Position numbers and translations under genes: made by a program
The notes under the pieces: generated by a model
What the model saw: the letters and a program-made list of their open reading frames with translations, nothing else
The model's database searches: none
What the model was told of the DNA's origin: nothing
Shown: one piece after another, positions 1 to 7,110 of the stretch
Layout of the letters: every line of letters begins with the position of its first letter
Position numbering within the stretch: the stretch's first letter is position 1
Origin: UBA11891 sp049890035
Lineage (GTDB): Bacteria > Bacteroidota > Bacteroidia > Flavobacteriales > Flavobacteriaceae
Direction of reading: 5' to 3'
Assembly (NCBI GenBank): GCA_049890035.1
Contig: JBMHCG010000037.1
Location: forward strand, 1 to 64,000
Length of the DNA stretch: 64,000 nt

Positions 1-61
1 CGACACCGGCAAAAATCAATTTTGACACATCCAGCAGATAGCCTCCGAGTACTTTTTTCAT
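1..61 (-). CDS. Small membrane protein, DUF6722-like (5' end only)
   Basis: Only the first 20 codons lie in the window; the gene runs off the left edge. The visible N-terminus is MKKVLGGYLLDVSKLIFAGV, a short basic start running into a hydrophobic segment. This resembles the opening of the small Bacteroidota membrane proteins of the DUF6722 type, whose function is unknown. A -7 element on the same strand at 110-117 could drive it. The family call rests on these 20 residues alone. Confidence 0.45.
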   Translation of the reverse strand, partial: MKKVLGGYLLDVSKLIFAGV

Positions 62-109
62 GGTGTTAGATTTTGAGCCGTGATGGAGCGTATCCTCCTA
101 TCATGACAC

Positions 110-117
110 CAAATATA
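110..117 (-). promoter_or_regulatory. Bacteroidota -7 element TATATTTG
   Basis: Exact match to TAnnTTTG on the minus strand, 48 bases before the start at 61. It is the only candidate promoter for the leftward partial gene. Confidence 0.4.
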
Positions 118-296
118 TAGAATATTTTTTTGTGTTATTCCGCGCCAACGCATGCCACAAACCCCCAGGTGTGCACTTTCGACCTGATCTTTTGCTTCGT
201 TTTGCGTCAAAAAAAATAAAGAAGCTGTTTTTAATACGATTAAAAGGTGCAGGCATCACAGCCACCTCCTATCGGATATTTTGTAAATTTAGTGCC

Positions 297-632
297 ATGA
301 AAAAAAGCTATTACCAACCGGAAGACTTACGCAAATTCAAAACCATTACGGAATGGAATCCCGAGCTGGGGAAGAAATTTTTTGACTATTACGGTCAGGT
401 CTTTGAAGAGGGTGCCCTTTCCGCTCGTGAAAAGTCTCTGATTGCTCTGGCGGTGGCCCATGTGGTGCACTGCCCTTATTGTATTGATGCCTATACCCAA
501 GACGGGCTCAAACGCGGCATCGAAAAGGAAGAGATGATGGAAGCGGTTCATGTTGGGGCAGCCATCCAAAGCGGGGCAGCCCTGGTTCACGGGGTACAGA
601 TGATGGGGATTCACGACAAACTGAGCATGTAA
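297..632 (+). CDS. AhpD/carboxymuconolactone-decarboxylase-like protein of arsenosugar clusters
   Basis: A 111-residue protein of the AhpD/CMD fold. The AhpD-type CxxC redox pair is C59-P-Y-C62 in VVHCPYCIDAYTQDG, followed by the usual helical stretch EEMMEAVHVGAAIQSGAAL. Family members next to arsS are annotated as arsenosugar biosynthesis-associated peroxidase-like proteins. I start it at 297 (MKKSYYQPED), because the upstream in-frame extension to 132 is low-complexity and lies over the promoter region; a TATTTTG sequence sits at 277-283. The stop is followed directly, without any gap, by the arsS ATG, so the two are surely cotranscribed. The chemical role is unproven; thiol-dependent reduction of an arsenic or radical-SAM intermediate is my inference. 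Confidence 0.85.
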   Translation: MKKSYYQPEDLRKFKTITEWNPELGKKFFDYYGQVFEEGALSAREKSLIALAVAHVVHCPYCIDAYTQDGLKRGIEKEEMMEAVHVGAAIQSGAALVHGVQMMGIHDKLSM

Positions 633-1685
633 ATGAAAAAATCCCTCCACGCCCGTTCCAATCCGCTGGCACAAACCCACCACCAACGCGAATGGTTGGC
701 CCAGGGGCTCTTTGCGTCTGGGGAACTGCTCCCTTTCGAGGCCCAGTTGTCCCAGCACCAATTGCCCCCGTTACGTCCCAAAAAATTGGAGATCCTCCAG
801 ATTAACATGGGGTATATGTGCAACCAGGTTTGCGCTCATTGCCATGTGGATGCAGGCCCGGATCGGAAAGAAAAAATAAGTCGTGCCCTACTCGAAAAAT
901 GTTTGGACATTGTTCGCCAGACCGATGTCCACACCCTCGACCTGACTGGGGGTGCCCCGGAAATGCATCCCGACTTTCGTTGGTTTGTCGCTCAGGCTCG
1001 TCAAAGCGGGGTTCAGGACCTGATTGTTCGCTCCAACCTAACCATCCTACGGGCCAACAAACACTACCAAACACTACCCAAATTTTTTGCCGAACAGGGG
1101 GTGCACGTGGTGTCCTCCCTGCCTTTTTACAAAAAGGAAAAAACGGACCGGCAGCGCGGGACGGGGGTTTTTGCCCAATCCATCGAAGCCTTGCAAGTCC
1201 TCAACGCCCTGGGCTATGGACAAGCGGACAGGGACTTGCAACTGGACCTGGTCTACAACCCTGCCGGAGCGTTTCTCCCCGGCGACCAAACCGCGCTGGA
1301 AAAGGATTTTAAAAAGGCCCTGGCCGCGGATTACGGGATTGTCTTCAACCGCCTGTTTGCACTTACCAACCTGCCCATCAGTCGCTTTTTGGAGTATTTG
1401 ATTGCCTCGGAGAATTACGACGACTACATGCATGCGTTGGTAGCGGCTTTCAATCCGGCAGCGGTAGCCAACGTCATGTGCACCCATACCCTATCGGTCG
1501 GATGGGACGGCCGGCTCTACGACTGCGATTTCAATCAAATGCTCGACCTACCCGTTGCCAGTTCCCATGCCCACCTGAATGATTTTAACCCCACCGCTTT
1601 GCAGGAACGTGCTATTTGTGTGTCGCAGCATTGTTATGGATGTACGGCCGGCAGCGGCAGCAGCTGTCAGGGAGCCGTCGCCTGA
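633..1685 (+). CDS. arsS: Arsenosugar biosynthesis radical SAM protein ArsS
   Basis: A 350-residue radical SAM enzyme. The cluster-binding CxxxCxxC motif is C63-NQV-C67-AH-C70 within INMGYMCNQVCAHCHVDAGP, the signature of the ArsS family. The C-terminal part has further cysteines (NVMCTHTL, YDCDFNQ) and ends in a Cys/Gly-rich tail (CVSQHCYGCTAG, SSCQGAVA) expected to hold an auxiliary cluster. ArsS is known to couple a 5'-deoxyadenosyl group from SAM to dimethylated arsenic, giving a dimethylarsinoyl-adenosine, the precursor of arsenosugars. The start abuts the AhpD-like gene. Its partner arsM is 3.7 kb downstream, separated by decayed DNA. The region is richer in G+C than most of the window. 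Confidence 0.95.
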   Translation: MKKSLHARSNPLAQTHHQREWLAQGLFASGELLPFEAQLSQHQLPPLRPKKLEILQINMGYMCNQVCAHCHVDAGPDRKEKISRALLEKCLDIVRQTDVHTLDLTGGAPEMHPDFRWFVAQARQSGVQDLIVRSNLTILRANKHYQTLPKFFAEQGVHVVSSLPFYKKEKTDRQRGTGVFAQSIEALQVLNALGYGQADRDLQLDLVYNPAGAFLPGDQTALEKDFKKALAADYGIVFNRLFALTNLPISRFLEYLIASENYDDYMHALVAAFNPAAVANVMCTHTLSVGWDGRLYDCDFNQMLDLPVASSHAHLNDFNPTALQERAICVSQHCYGCTAGSGSSCQGAVA

Positions 1686-2031
1686 TGGCGGCGGCACCAA
1701 CGCCCGGCTTGTACATGTCGGAAATTCTTCCAACATTGGAATGAGTTCTATACCAGTTTGAACTTTTAAACGACCGTTTGTTGCTAAAAACAAACCACTT
1801 GTTCACCCGATTTACCATCGGCTGGGTAGCCAACAGCCCGACTCCAGTACAAAAGGGATTCGATACAAGCGCAAACCGATCGAAAGCAACAAACACGAAC
1901 CATCCCACAGGGCTACCCCCGGGGGGTTGGGTGCTGGACAAGCCAACAGCTAAAAAAAGACAGAATGTGCCCCAACGGAAACTTTCCGCGGGACTCTCCC
2001 GACACCAAAAACACCAACATTCATCTTCCCT
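1686..2031 (+). other. Intergenic stretch without a supportable gene
   Basis: There are 346 bases between arsS and the broken kinase gene. Open frames here, including a long one on the minus strand reaching into both neighbours, show no recognisable motif and look like shadows. A loopless palindrome of six C and six G lies at 1915-1926. I see no convincing promoter, RNA gene or repeat. Confidence 0.5.
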
Positions 2032-2781
2032 ATGCCTATAGTAGACATGCAGAATGTTCAACCCGTTTTTTCCAATTCTCAGGTGGCATGGTTGCAGGAA
2101 CAAGAAGCCATCGGTTTGCTGATCATCAGCAACCTGATTTTTCTGCTGACCATCGTTCTGATCCTCTATTTCGAACGACGCACTGTCCGTTATTACGAAA
2201 ATCAAATTGCCCAACTGGAAGACAAGTCACGACGGGTGTTTATGAACCCTCATTTTTTCTTCAATGCCCTCAACGGTATTCAGGGGCTCTATATAACCAG
2301 TGGCCTCAAAGCGACCAACCAATACATTGGCAAGCTGTCCAATCTGTTGCGTTTTACCCTGGAATTGAATGTCAACAATTACATCACCCTGGAGGATGAA
2401 ATGGCATACATCACCGACTATGTGGAGTTGATGCAGTTCCGCCTGAACAAAAAATTCACCTACTGCTTTGATTACCAAACCAAAAGAGTGCTATCCAAGT
2501 ACCATATTCCCCCCATGTTGATCCAACCGGTGGTGGAAAATGCCATACTGCACGGACTGACCCCCCTGGAAGCAGAAGGAGCGCTTTCCTTGCAGATCAA
2601 AGAACAAAACAAAGCGTTGCGCATCTTGATCAAAGACAACGGTATTGGGGTGGCCCAAGCGAGTGCAAATGATCACCGAGCTCTACTATGGCCAACTCAA
2701 ACTCTTTATCGAAAAAGAATTTGCCCGTCAATTAGAAACCACTTCCCAGCAAAAACAACTGTCACTCCAGCTCTCCAATGA
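2032..2781 (+). pseudogene. Truncated LytS-type sensor histidine kinase
   Basis: The first ~212 codons encode a LytS/YehU-type kinase. One membrane helix lies near residues 27-46 (LLIISNLIFLLTIVLILYF). The phospho-acceptor region reads FMNPHFFFNALNGIQG, and the ATPase N-box reads MLIQPVVENAILHGL. The ATPase domain starts normally (LIKDNGIGVAQASAND) and then runs into unrelated residues up to the stop at 2781, so the rest of the domain is gone. The base sequence after about 2665 makes better protein in another frame (2669-2869), which is not kinase-like. A deletion joining two genes is therefore likelier than a simple frameshift. No LytTR response regulator follows, although such kinases usually sit beside one. 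Probably nonfunctional. Confidence 0.7.
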
Positions 2782-2869
2782 AGGAGAATTCATCAATGAA
2801 TATGACTTTGAAAATACCGAAGTCCCCTTTGCTTACCGTATGGAAGGGCTGAAAAAATTCAATGGGTAA
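2669..2869 (+). pseudogene. Unrecognised 3' gene remnant fused behind the kinase fragment
   Basis: A 66-codon frame starting MITELYYGQLKLFIEKEF and ending AYRMEGLKKFNG, with the look of real protein (acidic, helical, no rare-residue clusters). It lies in a different frame from the kinase and lacks a start signal of its own. I read it as the C-terminal remnant of a second gene left by a deletion. I do not recognise the family. Confidence 0.35.
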
Positions 2870-2949
2870 AGGGTGTGACTGGAATACCTCACAGACGCGT
2901 GCAAACACGCTGCTGTAGATGATCCCTTCTGTTGTCTTCCGATTTTTAC

Positions 2950-2957
2950 TATCTTTG
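2950..2957 (+). promoter_or_regulatory. -7 element TATCTTTG, unit 1
   Basis: Exact TAnnTTTG match, 16 bases before the ATG at 2974 and duplicated with the gene. It shows that the in-frame codons upstream of 2974 are promoter rather than protein. Confidence 0.65.
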
Positions 2958-2973
2958 GGTAAAGCCCCTGATT

Positions 2974-3440
2974 ATGAATGCGCTTAGCAGTCTTAAACTG
3001 TACGAACTAACCCGTACTTTCATCAAAGACAAAGAAAAAGTCAAAGCCTTTGTCAAAAAAATCGAAGCTACCGTAGACCATAAAATGGAACAACGTTTTG
3101 AACATCTCGCTACAAAGTGGACCTGGCGGCTTTAAAGGTGGAATTGATGGGGGTTATCAATGAACAAAAGGAGGAATTCAAGGTGGATATTACCACTTTA
3201 CGATTGGAAGTAAGAGATCAAAAAGTCGAGCTTATGAACGTAATCAATACCCAAAAAGAAGAACTTATGGGTTTGAGTAATCAGCAACGAGAAGAATTCA
3301 AGAACGATCTGGCCAGTTTGCGTTTGGAAGTGCGGGATCAACGCACCGAACTGATTAAATCCATTTATCTGGTCGGATTGATTCAATTCCTGGCCATCGT
3401 CGGTAGTGTTTTGGCCATCGTTACTTTTATGTTGCGGTAA
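2974..3440 (+). pseudogene. Coiled-coil C-tail membrane protein (CCDC90/DUF1640-like), frameshifted copy
   Basis: The first half reads MNALSSLKLYELTRTFIKDK and onward to FEHLATK, then leaves frame. Compared with the intact copy (AAAGTCGGACC) this copy reads AAAGTGGACC, so one C is missing between 3118 and 3119. Restoring it would give about 155 residues: a helical N-terminal part, a coiled coil with two imperfect EEFK-x-D...LRLEVRDQ repeats, and the C-terminal membrane helix YLVGLIQFLAIVGSVLAIV. The architecture resembles small bacterial CCDC90/DUF1640-type proteins, whose function is unknown. It could instead be a sequencing error, but the duplicate neighbour makes true decay plausible. Confidence 0.7.
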
Positions 3441-3535
3441 CGACCCGCTTTTGATTATAGGTGTCGCTGGCAAGGTATAAATGGGCGTAAACACGCTGGT
3501 ACAGAAGATCCCCTCTGTTGTCTTCCGATTTTTAC

Positions 3536-3543
3536 TATCTTTG
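3536..3543 (+). promoter_or_regulatory. -7 element TATCTTTG, unit 2
   Basis: Exact TAnnTTTG match, 16 bases before the ATG at 3560, identical in sequence and spacing to the element of unit 1. Confidence 0.65.
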
Positions 3544-3559
3544 GGTAAAGCCCCTGATT

Positions 3560-3886
3560 ATGAATGCGCTTAGCAGTTTTCAACTGTACGAACTGACCCG
3601 TACTTTCATCAAAGACAAAGAAAAAGCCAAATCCTTTGTCGAAAAAATCGAAGCTACCGTAGACCATAAAATGGAACAACGTTTTGAACATCTTGCTACA
3701 AAGTCGGACCTGGCTGCCTTAAAGGTGGAATTGATGGATATGTTATTTCGTCAAAAAGAAGAACTTATGGGGGTGATCACACAGCAACGCACCGAACTGA
3801 TCAAATCCATTTATCTGGTCGGACTGATTCAATTCCTGGCCATCGTTGGTAGTGTTTTGGCCATCGTTACTTTTATGTTGCGGTAA
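3560..3886 (+). CDS. Coiled-coil C-tail-anchored membrane protein (CCDC90/DUF1640-like), intact copy
   Basis: A 108-residue protein: a helical start (MNALSSFQLYELTRTFIKDK), a charged coiled-coil region (KIEATVDHKMEQRFEHLATK, DLAALKVELMDML), then one C-terminal membrane helix (LVGLIQFLAIVGSVLAIVTF) ending MLR. The layout fits a tail-anchored coiled coil of the CCDC90/DUF1640 kind. I chose 3560 over an in-frame start at 3518 because 3518-3559 contains the promoter and is conserved as DNA in both units. This copy lacks roughly 47 residues of coiled-coil repeat present in unit 1. Its role is unknown, and nothing ties it to the arsenic genes around it. Confidence 0.65.
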   Translation: MNALSSFQLYELTRTFIKDKEKAKSFVEKIEATVDHKMEQRFEHLATKSDLAALKVELMDMLFRQKEELMGVITQQRTELIKSIYLVGLIQFLAIVGSVLAIVTFMLR

Positions 3887-3980
3887 CGACCCCCTTTTGA
3901 TTATAGGTGTCGCCAACACGAATTACAAACGCGTGTTAGTGAGATTTGTTATTCTCCTGTGATTCCTTGTACTTTACGTT

Positions 3981-4589
3981 GTGAATTTGTTGCTTATTTT
4001 TTGTAAACCGGCTTTGGCGGGAGGTGTTAAAACCCGTCTGGCTCGTGAGGTAGGGACGGAAACAGCCGTAGCTGTCTATCAAACACTTTGTGAAAAGACC
4101 CGAAAAATTGCGCAAGAATGGGGAGGGACGGTGGCTGTTTTTCACGCAAGCCCCTGGGAAGAGTCAACACCTTGGAAAGAATTGGGCCCCCACCAACAAC
4201 TTCAAAAAGGTTCGGATTTGGGGAGTCGTATGGCCCAGGCTTTCCAATGGGGTTTTGAACAAGGGTACAACCGAATTGTAATTATTGGATCGGATTTGTG
4301 GACACTGACTGCTGATGATCTGAACCAGGCATTTGCTTCGTTAAATCAGCATTCGGTGGTTTGGGGCCCTGCAACCGACGGGGGGTATTATCTACTGGGG
4401 CTGTCACAGTACCGTCCAGAACTTTTTTCAGATTTACCTTGGAGCCAGGAAGATTTGTGGCATCTCAGTCAGAAGCGGGTTCCCAAAGAAGAACAGCATA
4501 GCCTAAGGGTTCAGAACGATATCGACACCTTGGAGGACGTGCTGGCCAATGCAGAATTGAAGCATCTTTTCCGTCGGCATCTGCCATAA
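3981..4589 (+). CDS. TIGR04282-type (CofC/MobA-like) arsenosugar glycosyltransferase/nucleotidyltransferase
   Basis: A 202-residue GT-A-fold protein. The N-terminus MNLLLIFCKPALAGGVKTRL carries the KTRLA element shared with CofC-like nucleotidyltransferases. Later come IIGSDLWTLTADDL (metal and nucleotide region) and WGPATDGGYYLLGL, typical of the family annotated as TIGR04282 arsenosugar biosynthesis glycosyltransferase. The start is GTG at 3981; TACTTTA lies just upstream at 3970-3976. The gene precedes the purine nucleoside phosphorylase by 21 bases. Because PNP would release a sugar 1-phosphate, I infer that this enzyme may activate that sugar as a nucleotide diphosphate rather than transfer it. 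That role is not established. Confidence 0.85.
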   Translation: MNLLLIFCKPALAGGVKTRLAREVGTETAVAVYQTLCEKTRKIAQEWGGTVAVFHASPWEESTPWKELGPHQQLQKGSDLGSRMAQAFQWGFEQGYNRIVIIGSDLWTLTADDLNQAFASLNQHSVVWGPATDGGYYLLGLSQYRPELFSDLPWSQEDLWHLSQKRVPKEEQHSLRVQNDIDTLEDVLANAELKHLFRRHLP

Positions 4590-4610
4590 AATTGGTATTT
4601 TGGCTGGGCC

Positions 4611-5441
4611 ATGCAACACTTTCAAGCCCACATAGACTCAGCGGCATCCTATCTTCGGCAGCAGGGAATAGCAGACACTCCAATGGGTATTATTTTAGGA
4701 ACCGGATTGGGTGCCTTAGCGGACGCTTTGATGATTGAAAAAAGCATCCCCTACCGAGCCATCCCCCACTTTGCAGAAGCTACTGTAGAGTCCCACGAAG
4801 GACGGCTACTGTATGGAAGATTGGAGGGACAAGCGGTTTTGGTTTGCCAGGGTCGTTTTCATCGGTATGAGGGATATAGTTATTTTCAAATTACGTTTCC
4901 CGTTCGGGTTTTACAGGCATTGGGAGTCCACCATCTATTGTTGAGCAATGCCGCTGGAGCCATTAATTTATCTTTTCAAAAGGGGGATTTGATGCTGTTG
5001 CGAGACCATTTGTTTTTACAGGGCGGTTCCCCACTTGCAGAACCCGGTGCAGCTGCCTTGGGGCCCCGTTTTGTGGATATGAGTGAACCCTACGATTCCG
5101 CTTGGCGCGAGGCATTTGCTGTATTGGCACAACAAGAAAACATACCCTTACACCAAGGTGTCTATGCCGCGGTAGTGGGTCCCCAACTGGAGACCGCCGC
5201 CGAGTACCGGTATTTAAAAAAAATCGGTGCCGATGCGGTAGGGATGTCGACGGTCCCAGAAGTTATTGTTGCCCGGCAATTGCAGATGCAGGTACTGGCC
5301 TGCGCTGTGCTCACTGATGTCTGCGATCCCGACAATTTAGCACCCATTGATTTACCCGATATTTTTGCGCAAGCCAAAAAAGGTGAATTGCGTTTGCTGT
5401 ACCTACTGCGCGCCTGGCTTCAACAAAACACCATTACATGA
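4611..5441 (+). CDS. Purine nucleoside phosphorylase (trimeric type), arsenosugar-cluster variant
   Basis: A 276-residue trimeric-type PNP: phosphate loop GTGLGALADAL near residue 30, SHEGRLLYG, GRFHRYEGY, LSNAAGAINLSFQKGDLM, VVGPQLETAAE and ADAVGMSTVPEVIVAR. It splits purine nucleosides with phosphate into base and sugar 1-phosphate. Aligned by eye to the human enzyme, the base-recognising Asn243 is Asp (D236 in AVLTDVC) and the 5'-hydroxyl-binding His257 falls on Leu248. The first is the MTAP-like choice for adenine; the second suits a sugar without a 5'-OH. With arsS upstream and arsM overlapping downstream (ATGA at 5438-5441), the likely substrate is a 5'-arsinoyl-5'-deoxyadenosine. The fold call is firm; the substrate is inference. 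Confidence 0.92.
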   Translation: MQHFQAHIDSAASYLRQQGIADTPMGIILGTGLGALADALMIEKSIPYRAIPHFAEATVESHEGRLLYGRLEGQAVLVCQGRFHRYEGYSYFQITFPVRVLQALGVHHLLLSNAAGAINLSFQKGDLMLLRDHLFLQGGSPLAEPGAAALGPRFVDMSEPYDSAWREAFAVLAQQENIPLHQGVYAAVVGPQLETAAEYRYLKKIGADAVGMSTVPEVIVARQLQMQVLACAVLTDVCDPDNLAPIDLPDIFAQAKKGELRLLYLLRAWLQQNTIT

Positions 5442-6406
5442 GTTATTTAGATACTACCCAAGATGTTTACAAAGCGGCAGCACTGACCCCCGATGTGGGC
5501 TTGTGTTGTACCACAACCCCTATTTGGCAATTCCCCGGACTGCAGATTCCCAGGCGGATGCAAGAAATGAATTACGGCTGTGGCAGTACGGTTCACCCGC
5601 GCGACTTGGTCAACAACCCCAACATCCTTTATGTAGGTGTGGGTGGCGGGATGGAATTGCTTCAGTTCGCCTATTTTTCCAGGCAAAAAGGCGGTGTTGT
5701 TGGAGTTGATGTGGTTGATGAAATGCTGGCGGCTAGCCGTACTAATTTTACTGAAGCAGCCCAACAAAACGATTGGTTTGATCCTGACTTTGTCACCCTA
5801 CGGAAGGGGGACGCTCTGGCGCTTCCGGTGGCCGACAACAGCATCGATGTAGCCGCACAGAACTGTCTTTTCAATATTTTCAAACAAGACGAATTGAAAC
5901 AAGCATTGAAGGAAATGTACCGCGTACTCAAACCGCACGGTCGGTTGGTCATGAGCGATCCTATATGTGAACAACCCATGAATGCTGTGCTGCGTAACGA
6001 CGATCGCTTGCGTGCTTTGTGTTTGTCAGGGGCTATCCCTTTGGCTGCGTATTTGCAATTGTTAGTCGATGTTGGTTTTGGTACATTGGAGGTGCGCGCC
6101 AAGCGTCCGTATCGAATTTTAGACAGTGTCCATTATCCAACTGACGAAACGATTTATATTGAGAGTGTGGAAGTCTGCGCGATTAAAGACCCCATGCCTG
6201 CGGATGGACCTTGTATTTTTACAGGCAAAAGTGCCATCTACTTTGGCGGTGATGATTCATTCGATGACGGGCAAGGCCATGTATTGCTCCAAAACCAACC
6301 CCTGGCCGTTTGTGATAAAACAGCATCCAATCTAGCGGCTCTGGAGCGGAAAGACTTGTTTGTGTCAGCAGCAACTTTTCATTACGACGGGGGTGGTTGC
6401 TGTTAG
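5438..6406 (+). CDS. arsM: Arsenosugar-type arsenite methyltransferase ArsM
   Basis: A 322-residue SAM methyltransferase. The SAM loop is YVGVGGGMELLQF (65-77) with acidic VVGVDVVDEML. The three cysteines expected for As(III) methylation are visible: C48 in MNYGCGSTVHP, C143 in QNCLFNIF and C195 in RALCLSGAIP. Two vicinal Cys pairs flank the protein, GLCC at 23-24 and the terminal GGGCC at 321-322; both could bind arsenic. ArsM makes methylated arsenicals, the substrate of ArsS. The start overlaps the PNP stop by four bases, so translation is probably coupled. The C-terminal ~90 residues after the Rossmann domain are the family-specific extension. Confidence 0.93.
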   Translation: MSYLDTTQDVYKAAALTPDVGLCCTTTPIWQFPGLQIPRRMQEMNYGCGSTVHPRDLVNNPNILYVGVGGGMELLQFAYFSRQKGGVVGVDVVDEMLAASRTNFTEAAQQNDWFDPDFVTLRKGDALALPVADNSIDVAAQNCLFNIFKQDELKQALKEMYRVLKPHGRLVMSDPICEQPMNAVLRNDDRLRALCLSGAIPLAAYLQLLVDVGFGTLEVRAKRPYRILDSVHYPTDETIYIESVEVCAIKDPMPADGPCIFTGKSAIYFGGDDSFDDGQGHVLLQNQPLAVCDKTASNLAALERKDLFVSAATFHYDGGGCC

Positions 6407-7106
6407 GTTGCAATGGATTGTGCTTTGGGCATTATTGGGCAGTTTTTCATTGCTTGCCCAAAGTAAGAGTCGACACGATCTGTGGGAAAGTCAATTGCAA
6501 AAATTTGTCAGTACCGAAGGAAAAGTAAATTATGCTGCCTGGCAGAAAGAGCGGGGTTTATTGGACACCTACCTACAGGTTCTTTCAGAAACCCCGCCTC
6601 AGCCCCGTTGGCCCAAGAATGATCTTTTGGCCTACTGGATCAATGCCTATAATGCCCTGACTGTTCAATTGATTCTGGATTATTATCCGGTGAAAAGCAT
6701 TAAAGATATTCCCAAACGCTGGTCCATTCCTGTATTTGCCACAGGGGGAGTAAGCTACACCCTTGGGGATATAGAGCATAAAATTCTTCGTAAGCAAGAT
6801 GAAAAACGGATACATTTCGCCATCAATTGCGCCTCGGTTTCCTGCCCAAATCTCTACCGATCCGCATTCAAAGGGGCAAAATTGGAATATCAATTGGAAA
6901 CGGTGACCCGTCAGTTTTTTCATGACAAAAGCAAAAATCAATTTGAGTCGGATCGAATTCTCCTGTCAAAAATACTGCTGTGGTTTATAGTTGATTTTGG
7001 TTTCAAAAAGGAAAAACTGGAATTTCTTTCTCGCTACAGCCCGATTCCCATCGATTCGGAAGTGCGAATTCGTTATCTCCCCTATGATTGGTCATTAAAC
7101 GAATAA
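6393..7106 (+). CDS. DUF547 secreted protein of the arsenosugar cluster
   Basis: About 237 residues. An N-terminal signal peptide (LQWIVLWALLGSFSLLAQ) is followed by a DUF547 domain: LLAYWINAYNALTVQLILDY, FATGGVSYTLGDIEHKIL, IHFAINCASVSCPNLYRSAF. The conserved YWINAYNA and CASxSCP motifs are clear. The function of DUF547 is unknown, but it recurs beside arsS and arsM in Bacteroidota. No ATG fits: GTG at 6393 gives a positively charged signal-peptide start and overlaps arsM by 14 bases; TTG at 6408, two bases after the arsM stop, is equally possible. The signal peptide places the product in the periplasm or outside, away from the cytosolic arsenic enzymes. Confidence 0.85.
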   Translation: MVAVRLQWIVLWALLGSFSLLAQSKSRHDLWESQLQKFVSTEGKVNYAAWQKERGLLDTYLQVLSETPPQPRWPKNDLLAYWINAYNALTVQLILDYYPVKSIKDIPKRWSIPVFATGGVSYTLGDIEHKILRKQDEKRIHFAINCASVSCPNLYRSAFKGAKLEYQLETVTRQFFHDKSKNQFESDRILLSKILLWFIVDFGFKKEKLEFLSRYSPIPIDSEVRIRYLPYDWSLNE

Positions 7107-7110
7107 TATC

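Larger units (their letters stand above)
2871..3905 (+). repeat. Tandem duplication of a coiled-coil membrane gene with its promoter
   Basis: Two direct units, about 2871-3459 and 3460-3905. Each begins near GGTGT, carries the same promoter segment (GTTGTCTTCCGATTTTTACT then ATCTTTGG), a gene starting MNALSS, and a tail CGGTAACGACCC-CTTTTGATTATAGGTGTCG. A third short boundary match begins at about 3906. Unit 2 lacks an internal stretch of heptad-like coding repeats present in unit 1, which accounts for the difference in length. Confidence 0.85.

Noticed and set aside
1914..1927. Palindrome ACCCCCGGGGGGT as a terminator for arsS
   Set aside because: It has no loop and no T run, so it cannot form a standard intrinsic terminator.
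1612..2214. Long minus-strand open frame across arsS end and the kinase start
   Set aside because: No recognisable motif, no promoter, composition of a shadow frame over real genes on the other strand.
2932..2973. N-terminal extension MSSDFYYLWVKPLI of the duplicated coiled-coil proteins
   Set aside because: The bases encoding it contain the exact -7 element and are conserved as promoter DNA in both units; MNALSS is the better start.
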